Origin: Oscillibacter sp.
GTDB lineage: Bacteria; Bacillota; Clostridia; Oscillospirales; Oscillospiraceae
Length of the DNA stretch: 33,178 bases
Direction of reading: 5' to 3'
Assembly: GCA_014799915.1 (NCBI GenBank)
Contig: JAAVHD010000019.1
Coordinates: 25,786-58,963 of the forward strand
Shown: piece by piece, positions 14,712 through 23,153 of the stretch
Numbering within the stretch: the first letter of the stretch is position 1
How the letters are laid out: each line of letters opens with the position of its first letter
Made by a program: the position numbers and the translations under genes
The notes under the pieces: model-generated
Seen by the model: the letters and a program-made list of their open reading frames with translations, nothing else
Database searches by the model: none
Told to the model about the DNA's origin: nothing

Positions 14712-15857
14712 TCAGTCTTCCGCGCCGAAAAGTCCCAGGCGCAGCTTCTGCATGAACTCCTCGCCGCCGGTCTGCTCCTCATGGCGCTCCTGCTGCTGGC
14801 GGTTCTGGTGCTGTCCCCGTCCGTCGGGGTCTGCCTGCCGGAAATGCTGCTGCTCGCTCTGGTCATTGCGCTGGACCTCCAGCCGGACTTCCTCCTGGCC
14901 GTAGCCCTGGAGCGCGGTATGCAGTCCGCTCAGATGCTGGTTGAGCAGTCCCTCGGCCTTGGGAGTGGATGCGTGGAGCACCACCTGGAGTACGCCGTTG
15001 GTATCCTTGGTCATCTCGATGACCAGACTGCCCAGGTTCTGGGGATTGAGCCGGATCTCGACGTGCTCCTGGCCGGTCTGTGCCGCGCTGCGGATGACGT
15101 TGGCCAGCTGATCGTCCATCTCGGGCTGCTGGGTGTCCACCACTTCATAGCGCTCGCCCACCTTCACGGGCACGGACTGGGTCTCATGGAATACGGGCTG
15201 CTCAACTGCCGGTGCTTCCTCCGCCGTCTCGTCGTCCTGTACCACTTCCACCTCGGGGAGCTCCTGCTCGGGCCTCTCAGCCTGCTCGGTCCGGCGCTCG
15301 GGGGCGGCCTGCTGTACGGGGGCGTTGTTCACGGTCTCCTGGGTTGGCTCCTCCATGGCCTGCTGGAAGTCCCTGGGCTGCTGCTCCATGGACACCTCCG
15401 TGCCCACTTCCGTGTCCACACCGCTCTCCATCTCAAAGGTCTGCTCGCCCAGATCCAATGCCGGTCCTTCCACCGTCTCCTGGGGGATGGGGTCCAGCAC
15501 CGGCTCCACAGCCTCCGCCGTCTCCACGATCTCGGGACGGAACAGGTCCATCACGCCAACTGCGTTGGGGTTGCCGGTCAGGTTCTCGGCCTTCAGCTCC
15601 TCCTTGTCCTTCACAGGCAGGGCGGGCTGCTCCAGCTCCTCGGGCTGCTCCACTTCGTCCAGAGGCTTGTCCATGCTCTCCTTGCTGGTCTTACCGGCCG
15701 CCTCGGAGGGGGATTTCCCGCCGGACTGCTGAAGCATCTCCTGGAAGCTGACCGCGGCCTGATTGCCCTTGTCCTTGCCGGACGCGCTCTGCATCGCGCT
15801 GATGCTGGCCGATATTTTCTGCATCTGCCTGAGTAATGCGTTTTCCACTGTGTTCAC
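14712..15857 (-). CDS. fliK: Flagellar hook-length control protein FliK
   Basis: The 381-residue protein has a long Glu/Gln/Pro-rich, presumably unfolded middle (about 70-255). A C-terminal FliK domain follows (about 265-345), with QEHVEIRLNPQNLGSLVIEM, VVLHASTPKAEGLL and LSGLHTALQGYG. FliK measures hook length and triggers FlhB switching. The tail after it is Gln/Arg/Glu-rich. The start is GTG (15855-15857) with GAGGTGA close upstream, the only good site near. It lies between the unrecognised 199-residue gene and flgD, the expected position. Confidence 0.92.
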   Translation of the reverse strand: MNTVENALLRQMQKISASISAMQSASGKDKGNQAAVSFQEMLQQSGGKSPSEAAGKTSKESMDKPLDEVEQPEELEQPALPVKDKEELKAENLTGNPNAVGVMDLFRPEIVETAEAVEPVLDPIPQETVEGPALDLGEQTFEMESGVDTEVGTEVSMEQQPRDFQQAMEEPTQETVNNAPVQQAAPERRTEQAERPEQELPEVEVVQDDETAEEAPAVEQPVFHETQSVPVKVGERYEVVDTQQPEMDDQLANVIRSAAQTGQEHVEIRLNPQNLGSLVIEMTKDTNGVLQVVLHASTPKAEGLLNQHLSGLHTALQGYGQEEVRLEVQRNDQSEQQHFRQADPDGRGQHQNRQQQERHEEQTGGEEFMQKLRLGLFGAED

Positions 15858-15872
15858 TGTGTCACCTCGCTT

Positions 15873-16472
15873 CTAAAACAAATCAAATGCGTTGGGGTCG
15901 AATCCTTCCGTTTTCTCACGGATCAATTGCTGCGTCAGGGTCAGCTCGTTCTTCTTCGTACCGCCGTAGATGCCCTCGCCCAGGTCCATGTAGATGCCCA
16001 TGTGGTTGAGCTGCTGCCGGAACAGTTCCAGCTGCGCCTTCCGGGGGTCCTCCTCATCCAGCTCGCTGATCTGCTTGGAGAGCCCCGCCATGGAGGTCAC
16101 CGTATCCGTCCGCTTATCCGACCGGTCCGAGGAGCGCATTCCTTCCAGGATGGCGTCCAGGGTGTCAATGATGGCCTGCTCCTTCTTCTGCTCGTCGCTC
16201 ATCTCCATCTGGAGTTTTAAGCGCTGGTACATGTCCTGATAGAAGGCGCTGTCGGGGTCTTTGATCTGGTCGATGATGTCGGCTGCGTCCTCCGTCCCGT
16301 CCTCACTGTCTGAGACAGACCCTTTCGCCTTTGCCTCCGCCTCGCTCCAGAGCTTCTCCGCCTGCTTCAGAAACTCATCGCGGATCTCGCTCCCGATGCC
16401 GTCCTGTGCGGCCAGCGTCGCGGCGGTGGCGTTGCTTGCGTAGACATTGGTTACTGCTGTGTTGATGTTCAT
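15873..16472 (-). CDS. Unrecognised flagellar-operon protein (199 aa)
   Basis: I do not recognise this family. The product is acidic, with no signal peptide or membrane segment. It has an Ala/Thr-rich N-terminus, a helical charged region (residues about 28-50), an Asp/Glu-rich stretch (about 52-72), and helical segments with LKLQMEMSDEQKKEQAIIDT and LSKQISELDEEDPRKAQLEL. The C-terminus reads LTQQLIREKTEGFDPNAFDLF. Start and expression look real: ATG with AAGGAGAT six bases upstream, in-operon between fliJ and fliK and 15 bases from fliK. In many Firmicutes this slot holds a membrane-anchored ylxF/motE-like gene, but this protein has no anchor. A role in export or hook control is inferred from context only. 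Confidence 0.75.
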   Translation of the reverse strand: MNINTAVTNVYASNATAATLAAQDGIGSEIRDEFLKQAEKLWSEAEAKAKGSVSDSEDGTEDAADIIDQIKDPDSAFYQDMYQRLKLQMEMSDEQKKEQAIIDTLDAILEGMRSSDRSDKRTDTVTSMAGLSKQISELDEEDPRKAQLELFRQQLNHMGIYMDLGEGIYGGTKKNELTLTQQLIREKTEGFDPNAFDLF

Positions 16473-16682
16473 CTGTCTATCTCCTTCGTCATTGCTCCGC
16501 GCATCCGCGTGGGTAAGTCGTTTTCAAACGGGGCCCTCGCCGCCGCCTTGCCCGCTCACCTCCCTTCCTCTCTGGAATGGGATATGCGCATGAGTCCGGC
16601 CTCACCACCTTTCAGTTGATTTCAGGTATTGCTATGTATCTGAGAAACGTCCCGCCGGGACGGTACTCACTATCCTATGCGC
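16473..16682. other. 210-base gap between fliJ and the unrecognised gene
   Basis: No gene of convincing length is seen here. The gap contains a 15-base palindrome, CGTCCCGCCGGGACG (16648-16662), shortly after the fliJ stop. It is not followed by a T-run, so it is not a standard terminator. Two overlapping 11-codon frames with ribosome-site-like purines lie further downstream but are too short to call. Confidence 0.5.
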
Positions 16683-17135
16683 CTATGCGCTCTGGGCTTC
16701 CATCACCCGCTTGGTCATCACGAACTCGTCGATCATATTTTCTTCGTCCTTCTGGACGGCCTTGTTGTAGCTCTCCAGCTTCTTCTCCCGCAGCTTCTCG
16801 ATGGAGGACGTCTCCTTCTTGGCCTCCACCACCTCGGCCCGTTTCTTCTCGGCCTGCGCCCGCAGCTTCTTTAGCTGCGCGTAGGCCTCCTCGATCTGCC
16901 GCTCCGAGGAGCGCAGGTACTGCTCATACTTGATGGCGTCCAGCATACTGAGCCCCTCCAGCTTCCGCTGGTTGAACTCCCCGGAGAGGGAGCGGTAATC
17001 CGCCTCCAGCACCTCGATGTACTCCTCCTGCTCCCGCACCCTGGCCAGGATGGCCCCGTGCTCCGCCTGGAGGGAATCCAGGACCTGCTGCTTATATTCC
17101 ATAACTGTTTCCAGGGAAAACCGAAATTTCTTCAT
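16683..17135 (-). CDS. fliJ: Flagellar export chaperone/ATPase stalk protein FliJ
   Basis: The 150-residue protein is almost entirely charged coiled coil, starting with the family N-terminus KKFRFSLETVMEYKQQ and continuing with heptad-like Glu/Lys/Arg segments. FliJ sits in the centre of the FliI hexamer and links it to FlhA. The ATG (17133-17135) follows GGGAGAG. It is 21 bases after fliI, the standard position. Such coiled coils are poorly conserved, so position and N-terminus carry the call. Confidence 0.93.
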   Translation of the reverse strand: MKKFRFSLETVMEYKQQVLDSLQAEHGAILARVREQEEYIEVLEADYRSLSGEFNQRKLEGLSMLDAIKYEQYLRSSERQIEEAYAQLKKLRAQAEKKRAEVVEAKKETSSIEKLREKKLESYNKAVQKDEENMIDEFVMTKRVMEAQSA

Positions 17136-17156
17136 CTACTCTCTCCCGTGTTCCGC

Positions 17157-18458
17157 TTACCGCATGATCCTTCTCAGCAGCTCCAGGCTCTCGTCGTAGG
17201 AAAAGCTCTCGTTGATGCCCTGCATCAGAAAGTCGTTGATAGAGTCGATCTTGCCCAGCGCGTTGTCCAGCTTGGGGTTGCTGCCCGCCTTGTAGGCGCC
17301 GATGGACACCAGGTCCGCGTTCTTCTCATACACGCCCATGATGTCCCGCAGCTTGCTTGCCAGCTGCCGGTGCTCCGGGGAAACGATCTCCACCATCAGA
17401 CGGGAAATGCTGGCTCCCACGTCGATGGCCGGAAAGTGGTTGGCGTTGGCCAGCTGTCTCGACAGGACGATATGTCCGTCCAGAATACCGCGGACCGTGT
17501 CCGCGATGGGCTCGTTGGTGTCGTCGCCCTCCACCAGCACGGTGTAGACCCCGGTGATGGAGCCCTTCTGGAAATTTCCGCTGCGCTCCAGGAGCTTGGG
17601 CATCTCCGCGTACATGGACGGCGTGTAGCCCCTCGCCACCGGCGGCTCGCCGATAGCCAGACCGATCTCCCGCTGGGCCATGGCGAAACGGGTCAGGGAG
17701 TCCATCATCAGCAGCACGTCGTACCCCTGGTCCCGGAAATACTCCGCAATACTGGTTGCCACGCTGGGACATTTCATCCGCAGCATGGCGGGCTGGTCGG
17801 AGGTGGCCACCACCAGGATGGAGCGGCGCATTCCCTCCTCGCCCAGGTCCTTCTGCATGAACTCCAGCACCTCGCGGCCGCGCTCGCCCACCAGGGCGAT
17901 GACGTTGATGTCCGCTTTGACGTTCTTGGCGATCATTCCGAGCAATGTGGATTTCCCTACGCCGGAGCCGGCAAAGATGCCGATACGCTGGCCCTTGCCG
18001 ATGGTCAGCAGACTGTCGATGGCCTTCACCCCGAACTCCATCCGCTCCCGGATCGGGGGGCGGGTCATGGGGTTTATGTAGCCGGAGTCGATGGAGAAGG
18101 TGTCCCCACGCCCGAAGGGCTCGCCGCCGTCGATGGGCTGGCCCAGGGCGTTGATGACCCTCCCCCGGAGAAACGGGCCCACCGGCAGCGTCAGACGCTT
18201 GCCGGTGTTGCGGACAAAATTGCCCGCGGATATCCCACTCATATTAGCATAGGGCATGAGTAGAATATGGTCGTTTTTGAACCCCACCACCTCAGCGGGG
18301 ATCTGGCCTCCGGACTCGTTGGAATAGATGCGGCAGATGTCGCCGATGGCAGCCCTGCCGCCGGAGGCCTCGATGGACATGCCCACGATGTTTTCAATTT
18401 TGCCGGTGCGGCTCATGGTCTCCGCCGACCGGATCTGGGGGATCAATTCGCGGAACAT
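17157..18458 (-). CDS. fliI: Flagellum-specific export ATPase FliI
   Basis: The 433-residue F1-beta-like ATPase powers the flagellar type III export apparatus. Walker A GSGVGKST is at residues 164-171, catalytic GER at 191-193 and Walker B DVLLMMDS at 247-254, followed by LTRFAMAQREIGLAIGEPP. I chose the ATG at 18456-18458 because AAAGGA lies five bases upstream; an ATG six bases earlier (18464) sits directly on that AAAGG. A frame open to 18515 would include an A/T-rich palindrome and is not FliI-like. The 110-base spacer to fliH is longer than most in this operon. Confidence 0.96.
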   Translation of the reverse strand: MFRELIPQIRSAETMSRTGKIENIVGMSIEASGGRAAIGDICRIYSNESGGQIPAEVVGFKNDHILLMPYANMSGISAGNFVRNTGKRLTLPVGPFLRGRVINALGQPIDGGEPFGRGDTFSIDSGYINPMTRPPIRERMEFGVKAIDSLLTIGKGQRIGIFAGSGVGKSTLLGMIAKNVKADINVIALVGERGREVLEFMQKDLGEEGMRRSILVVATSDQPAMLRMKCPSVATSIAEYFRDQGYDVLLMMDSLTRFAMAQREIGLAIGEPPVARGYTPSMYAEMPKLLERSGNFQKGSITGVYTVLVEGDDTNEPIADTVRGILDGHIVLSRQLANANHFPAIDVGASISRLMVEIVSPEHRQLASKLRDIMGVYEKNADLVSIGAYKAGSNPKLDNALGKIDSINDFLMQGINESFSYDESLELLRRIMR

Positions 18459-18471
18459 AGCCATCCTTTCT

Positions 18472-18497
18472 CTTCTTTTTCTTGAAAGAAAAAGAAG
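18472..18497. repeat. 26-bp A/T-rich palindrome in the fliI leader
   Basis: CTTCTTTTTCTT and AAGAAAAAGAAG pair perfectly around GA. It ends 14 bases from the fliI start, so the transcript would fold next to the ribosome site. A second palindrome in the same fliH-fliI gap, TTACCG-CA-CGGTAA (18542-18555), lies further upstream. Neither has the G/C stem and U-run of a standard terminator. Confidence 0.65.
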
Positions 18498-18568
18498 CAA
18501 AAAGAACTTTAACACGCTCTTGGGTTGGTTCTATCCTCACATTACCGCACGGTAACGGAAGTAACTTC

Positions 18569-19438
18569 TTAGATGCCGCCCATCTGGTCCCTGAGCAGGT
18601 CCCGGATGTTGGTCATCTGGGTGGAGACGCTGGCGTCGATGATCTCCTCGGGGGTCTCCACAATGCAGGTGCCGCCCTCGTCATCACCCATAGGAATGAT
18701 CTTAATATGTTGGCTCAAAGCGCCCAGTGCAGTGGTCAGCGCGGGAGAGATCTTGGCCACTCCCTTGGTGTCGCAGCCGGAGATGTAGATATGCACCCAC
18801 TCCTGCCGCTTCAGCCGCTCGGTGGCCGTCTGGATCATCCGCACGATCACCTCGCTGCTGCTTTTCAGGCTCACCCGAACCACTTTTTCCGCCACCGCAA
18901 TGCACAGATCCAGCAGTTCATCCTGTGTCTGCCCGATCAGCTCCTCCCGGGCCATGTCCGCCTTCTCCAGGTACTCCTGGACGTCCTTCTCCATCCGGGC
19001 GGCCATAGCCTCCCGGTCCCGCTCGGCGTCGTCCATAGCCTTGGCGATGCCATGGGCGTAGCCCTCGCGGTAGCCCTCGTCGCGGGCCCCGATGCGGATC
19101 GACTCCTGCTCCGCCTTGGCGGCGGCGCGGGCGTCCTCCAAAATTCGCTCCGCCTCCTCCCGGGCCTGCTTGAGGATCAGCTCGGCCTGGAGCTGGGCGT
19201 ACTGCACATGGCCGCCGCCCTCCTTGGCGGGAGCGGAGCTCTCCTCGCCTGCCTCCGGGGGATCTGCCCCCTCCGGCTCCGGCGCGACGTCGTCCGTGTC
19301 CAGATCAAGAGGCTGGATCTCCTTCGGCTCCTCCTGGACTGGTTCGTCCAGAGGGAGGTCTGTGTCCATCCGGAGCTCCTCGGCGTTGGGAAACTCATAC
19401 GCCTTGGCGTCCAGCATACCCTTGAAAATATTACGCAA
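18569..19438 (-). CDS. fliH: Flagellar assembly protein FliH
   Basis: The 289-residue protein is the peripheral stalk that regulates the FliI ATPase and links it to the C ring. Residues about 24-70 are acidic and Pro-rich, about 75-150 are charged coiled coil (ILKQAREEAERILEDARAAA, then DEGYREGYAHGIAKAMDDAE), and about 160-285 are the FliH/V-ATPase E-like domain (LLDLCIAVAEKVVRVSLK, GGTCIVETPEEIIDASVSTQ). The start is TTG (19436-19438) with AAAGGA eight bases upstream, overlapping the fliG stop by eight bases. The next ATG is seven codons in and has no good ribosome site. Confidence 0.93.
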   Translation of the reverse strand: MRNIFKGMLDAKAYEFPNAEELRMDTDLPLDEPVQEEPKEIQPLDLDTDDVAPEPEGADPPEAGEESSAPAKEGGGHVQYAQLQAELILKQAREEAERILEDARAAAKAEQESIRIGARDEGYREGYAHGIAKAMDDAERDREAMAARMEKDVQEYLEKADMAREELIGQTQDELLDLCIAVAEKVVRVSLKSSSEVIVRMIQTATERLKRQEWVHIYISGCDTKGVAKISPALTTALGALSQHIKIIPMGDDEGGTCIVETPEEIIDASVSTQMTNIRDLLRDQMGGI

Positions 19439-20447
19439 TGATATCGTCCTTTCCGCCCTTCAGGATCACGATCTCGCCCTTCTCCTCCAGGTCGCGGATG
19501 ATGCCGACAATGCGCTGCTGGGCATCCTCCACGTCCTTCATACGGACGTTGTTCGTGATCTCCAGATCGTCCCGGATGCTCTCCGCCATGCGGGCGGACA
19601 TATTCATGAACAGCTTGTTGGACACATCGCCGTTGGCGCTCTTGAGCGCCAGCACCAGGTCTCTCGGATCGCAGTCGCGGACGAAGCGCTGCACGGACCG
19701 GTCGTCCATGGTGACGATGTCCTCGAAGACGAACATCCGCTTGCGGATCTCCTCGGCCAGGTCGGCGTTGTCCACGCCCAGGTGGTCGAAGATGGCCTTC
19801 TCGCTGGAGCGGTCCAGGTTGTTCATGATATCGGCCACATAGTCGATACCGCCCAGCTTGACGTTGGAGGTGCTGAGCATGCTGGAGAACTTCTTCTCCA
19901 TCTCCGCCTCGATGATCTTGATGGCGGTGGGGGAGGCACTCTCCATGGTGGCGATGGCCTCCACCACCCGCACCTGCCGGTCAGGCGGCAGCTGCTCGAT
20001 CACGCCCGCGGCCTTGTTGGGGTCCACATAGCTGAGGACCAGGGCCATGGTCTGGGGACGCTCGTTCTGCAGGGCGGAGTACAGGCTCTTGACGTCCGCC
20101 TTGTCCAGGAAGGCGAACTCCCGGTTCTTCAGGCTCTTGGTCACCTTCTCCAGCAAGCTCTGGGCCGTGGCCACGCCGAATGCCTTCTCCAGCACGGCCT
20201 TGGCATATTCCAGGCCGCCCTCGGTGACCGCCTTCTGGGTCATGCAGTTCTGATAAAATTCACTGAGCACGTCCTCGGTCTGCTGGGCGTCCAGCAGACC
20301 CAGGCGGGCCACCTCCAGCGTCAGGGTCTCCAGATCGGAGGCCTCGACGTGCTGGTAGATGAGGGACGCCTTATCCGCCCCCAGGGAGACGACGACGGCG
20401 GCGGCCTTCTGGGGCCCCGTCAGCTCAGGTTTTACCACATCAGCCAT
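19431..20447 (-). CDS. fliG: Flagellar motor switch protein FliG
   Basis: The 338-residue C-ring protein binds FliF and takes torque from MotA. The N-terminus has LTGPQKAAAVVVSLG. The middle domain has NERPQTMALVLSYVDPNKAA, where the usual EHPQ motif reads ERPQ. The C-terminal torque region has LALKSANGDVSNKLFMNMSA, DLEITNNVRMKDVEDAQQ and IVGIIRDLEEKGEIVILKGG. The ATG at 20445-20447 has GAGGAG nine bases upstream; another ATG three codons earlier (20456) sits almost on the ribosome site. The start overlaps the fliF end. It has the order and length expected. Confidence 0.95.
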   Translation of the reverse strand: MADVVKPELTGPQKAAAVVVSLGADKASLIYQHVEASDLETLTLEVARLGLLDAQQTEDVLSEFYQNCMTQKAVTEGGLEYAKAVLEKAFGVATAQSLLEKVTKSLKNREFAFLDKADVKSLYSALQNERPQTMALVLSYVDPNKAAGVIEQLPPDRQVRVVEAIATMESASPTAIKIIEAEMEKKFSSMLSTSNVKLGGIDYVADIMNNLDRSSEKAIFDHLGVDNADLAEEIRKRMFVFEDIVTMDDRSVQRFVRDCDPRDLVLALKSANGDVSNKLFMNMSARMAESIRDDLEITNNVRMKDVEDAQQRIVGIIRDLEEKGEIVILKGGKDDIIA

Positions 20448-22128
20448 TGTCGTCATCTCCTCCTCTCAGCCAGGTCTTCAGCATGAGGGCTGCAACCTCG
20501 GGATTGTTCTGTACGAACTGGCGTACCGCCCTACGCAGCTCCATGCTCTTCTCGGTATTGATCTCCATAATATCCGCGCCGGCAGTGGGCGGGATGGGCT
20601 CGCCGTTCTCGTCCACCTCCAGCGGCGGCACGATGCCCAGCTCGGCCAGGGCTCCGGAGTCTCCCAGCTCCTTGAGCTGCTCCTCGATGATCCGCTGGTC
20701 TTCCTCCTCCTGCTCCCGCTTCTTCTTCTTGCGGGTGTTGAGGATCACCACGATCACCACGACGATCAGCAGCAGCGCCGCCAGGGCGATGATCAGGAAC
20801 GGCATGACCTCCTGCGGGATGAAGCCAAGGAAGCTGCTCCGCGCGGGCTCGGGCACATCCTCCACCGGGAAGGGCAGGAACAGCACGCTGACCCGGCTCT
20901 CCGGTTCCTCTCCGCCGATGTTAGCGGCCATCGCCACGTGGTGCTGAAGCTGCTCCACGTTGACATTGGCGGCGGTGTTGCCGTTTTCATTGATGGTGAC
21001 GGCGATGGAAATATCCGAAACGGTGGGCGCCAGGAACTCGATCTGCTCCTTGGTCTCGTTAAGATTGTTGTACCGCTCATAGGAGGAGACCAAGCCATCA
21101 TCGTCCTCTGGGTTCTGGGCCAGGTCCTCCACGTAGGTGGGAATATCGGAGTCACTGGTGGTGCCGGGCACGCCGCCTACCAGCTGGTAGCCGTCCCGGG
21201 TCAGGGCGAAGTAGCCCAGCTCGTGGCCGATGAGGCCCCCGCTCTCGTAGGACCCCGCCGGCTGCTCGTAGTATGTAGACTCGGTGTACCGCCGGCTCAC
21301 ATCCACGCTGACGCCCACGGCCACCTGCACATTATTCGCGCCATAAGCCTCGTCCAGCACGTGCTTGACCTGGGTGCGGATGCGGTTGGCCTCCTGCTCC
21401 TGGAGCAGCCGCTGGAGCTCCAGGGAGTCGCTGGCACTGGCCACGGAGCCGCCGGAGTAGGTGTTGCCGATGGTGTCCATCAGGACCACATCGTCGATGG
21501 TCATACCGGACCACGCCTTGCTGACCATCAGCCGGATGGCCTCCGCCTGCTGGTCGGTGAGCAGCTCGCCGCTGCGCATGGTCACTCTGACGTAGGCGCT
21601 GGTCTGTGTGGAGACGTCCTCCAGCACGTAGGTACGGTTCTCCCCCGGCGTGATCTGCACGGAGGCGTCCACCACGTTGGCCATGGTGCGGATATTGGTC
21701 TCCAGTTTCTCCATGGTGGCGATGAGGTAGGCCGTATCCCGCTCGGAGGTGGTGGACATGGCCCCCACGTGATCCCAATAACTGCCGTACAGCGTACCGT
21801 CCTTGGGGTATCCCTGCATGGCCAGCTGGGCGATCAGGGATGGGTACTGGTCGTTGGGCACCATGATGGTGTTGTTCTCCACCCTGAAATTGGTGAAGCC
21901 GCTGTTCTGGAGATAGGTCGTGACCTCCTGTACCTCCGAGGCTGTCATGTCCTGGTACAGCGCTGTATAGGGCTTCTCCCTGTTCAGCAGCACCACGGAC
22001 AGGATGATGACGATCAGGATCACTGCCAGGGCGGCGGCCAGTATAATGCGCAATTTCTTGCTCATGTTTTTGAAAAAGTCCTTGATCTTTTCCCAAAGAC
22101 CTTTCAGCTTTGAGGTATCCACAGGCAA
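20440..22128 (-). CDS. fliF: Flagellar MS-ring protein FliF
   Basis: The 562-residue MS-ring protein has a first membrane helix at about 27-48. The ring-building periplasmic part follows (YTALYQDMTASEVQEVTTYL, MVPNDQYPSLIAQLAMQGYP, then VDASVQITPGENRTYV). The second membrane helix is at about 441-463. The C-terminal FliG-binding peptide is near the end (ELRRAVRQFVQNNPEVAALM, then LKTWL). The start codon is uncertain: TTG at 22126-22128 has AAGGG nine bases upstream, and GTG two codons later is possible; no ATG occurs before residue 22. It is 32 bases after fliE and overlaps fliG. Confidence 0.95.
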   Translation of the reverse strand: MPVDTSKLKGLWEKIKDFFKNMSKKLRIILAAALAVILIVIILSVVLLNREKPYTALYQDMTASEVQEVTTYLQNSGFTNFRVENNTIMVPNDQYPSLIAQLAMQGYPKDGTLYGSYWDHVGAMSTTSERDTAYLIATMEKLETNIRTMANVVDASVQITPGENRTYVLEDVSTQTSAYVRVTMRSGELLTDQQAEAIRLMVSKAWSGMTIDDVVLMDTIGNTYSGGSVASASDSLELQRLLQEQEANRIRTQVKHVLDEAYGANNVQVAVGVSVDVSRRYTESTYYEQPAGSYESGGLIGHELGYFALTRDGYQLVGGVPGTTSDSDIPTYVEDLAQNPEDDDGLVSSYERYNNLNETKEQIEFLAPTVSDISIAVTINENGNTAANVNVEQLQHHVAMAANIGGEEPESRVSVLFLPFPVEDVPEPARSSFLGFIPQEVMPFLIIALAALLLIVVVIVVILNTRKKKKREQEEEDQRIIEEQLKELGDSGALAELGIVPPLEVDENGEPIPPTAGADIMEINTEKSMELRRAVRQFVQNNPEVAALMLKTWLRGGDDDNG

Positions 22129-22160
22129 TTTCCCCGGCCCTTTCTATGGAATGATGCCCC

Positions 22161-22475
22161 TTACAGGCTGATACGGCTAAGCTCGCTGTAAGCGCTCAGC
22201 GCCTTGTCACGCAGCTGTACGAACAGCGCCATGGACGCCTCCGCCTTGCTGGCGGCGATGCTCAGCTCCACGGGGTTGTCCAGCTGGCCGGTGCTCAGCA
22301 GATACTCCTTCTTGGCCACGTCGTCCTCGCTCTCGCGGACGTTGTCGATGACGGACTGGATCACGTCCTTGAAGACGGACCCCTCCGTGGCCTTGGGCTG
22401 CTGCTGTACGGTATCGGTGTTCCGGACAGGAAAGCTGTCCCACAGAGGGGAGATCCTCTGGAAATTCATATCCAT
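22161..22475 (-). CDS. fliE: Flagellar hook-basal body complex protein FliE
   Basis: The 104-residue adapter joins the MS ring to the rod. The family C-terminal block is clear: SVFKDVIQSVIDNVRESEDD, LDNPVELSIAASKAEASMAL, then FVQLRDKALSAYSELSRI. The ATG at 22473-22475 has AGGAGG nine bases upstream; the in-frame TTG two codons earlier is too close to it. The gene is preceded by a 145-base spacer holding a nested inverted repeat, unlike the tight spacing elsewhere. Confidence 0.94.
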   Translation of the reverse strand: MDMNFQRISPLWDSFPVRNTDTVQQQPKATEGSVFKDVIQSVIDNVRESEDDVAKKEYLLSTGQLDNPVELSIAASKAEASMALFVQLRDKALSAYSELSRISL

Positions 22476-22499
22476 AACCAAAATCCTCCTGGTCTATAA

Positions 22500-22569
22500 C
22501 CCAATTTTTTGTAGAAAATGGCAGAACTGAAAAATCTTTCAGCATTTTCCCATTACACACAGAATTGGG
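22500..22569. repeat. Nested inverted repeats in the flgC-fliE gap
   Basis: Three nested arm pairs lie in order: CCCAATT (22500-22506) with AATTGGG (22563-22569), GAAAATG (22514-22520) with CATTTTC (22543-22549), and CTGAAA (22527-22532) with TTTCAG (22537-22542). Together they would fold into one long interrupted stem in the 5' part of the fliE message. The stretch is AT-rich compared with the flanking genes. Confidence 0.65.
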
Positions 22570-22620
22570 CCAGCCGACCATTTTGTTTTTTGATCAGCTT
22601 GACCCATATTCTATCTATCT

Positions 22621-23097
22621 CTATCTACCGATCTCCAGACCCGCGCTGACAACGCTCTTGAGCACGTTGAAAGCAGTGACGTCGGCGGAGTACGCCTGGC
22701 TGGCGGCCATGGCGTCGGTGACCTCCTTCACCAGATCCACATTAGGCAGCTCCACGTAACCCTCCTCATTGGCATCCGGGTCCGTGGGGTCATATTTCAG
22801 CTTGAAGTCCGACGGGTCCTCCGCGATGTTCACCACCCGCACGCCGCCGGTGTTCTCATAGCCCGCGTTGCTGACCTGGCCGTTCAGACGGAACTGGGCC
22901 TCGGCCATGGCCCGGCGGAAGGTGTTCCTCCTCGCGCCGTCCTGGGCCTCGAACACCACCACCTTCCGGCGGTAGGGGCCACCCTCCTCGGTGCGGGTCG
23001 TGTTGATATTGGTCACATTTTCACTGATCACGTCCAGCCGCAGATGCTGGGCGGTGATGCCGGAACCAATGATGTTCATCGTACTTAAAAATGACAT
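22621..23097 (-). CDS. flgC: Flagellar basal-body rod protein FlgC
   Basis: The 158-residue proximal rod protein begins with the rod/hook signature (SGITAQHLRLDVISENVTNI, NTTRTEEGGPYRRKVVVFEA) and ends with VDLVKEVTDAMAASQAYSAD and NVLKSVVSAGLEIGR, all typical of FlgC. The ATG (23095-23097) has AAAGGAGA upstream. It follows flgB by 56 bases. The usual 'NNxANxxT' reads ENVTNINT here. Confidence 0.95.
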   Translation of the reverse strand: MSFLSTMNIIGSGITAQHLRLDVISENVTNINTTRTEEGGPYRRKVVVFEAQDGARRNTFRRAMAEAQFRLNGQVSNAGYENTGGVRVVNIAEDPSDFKLKYDPTDPDANEEGYVELPNVDLVKEVTDAMAASQAYSADVTAFNVLKSVVSAGLEIGR

Positions 23098-23153
23098 AGC
23101 GCTCTCCTTTATCTCGCCGCCGCCCCGTCCAAGGACAAGGCGTTATATGTTAA

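Noticed and set aside
16473-16682. Two overlapping 11-codon frames with ribosome-site-like purines between fliJ and the unrecognised gene
   Set aside because: They are too short, without codon evidence, and purine-rich stretches are common in this GC-rich DNA.
18459-18515. N-terminal extension of fliI
   Set aside because: It is low-complexity translation of the A/T palindrome (Lys/Phe/Leu-rich) and has no family support.
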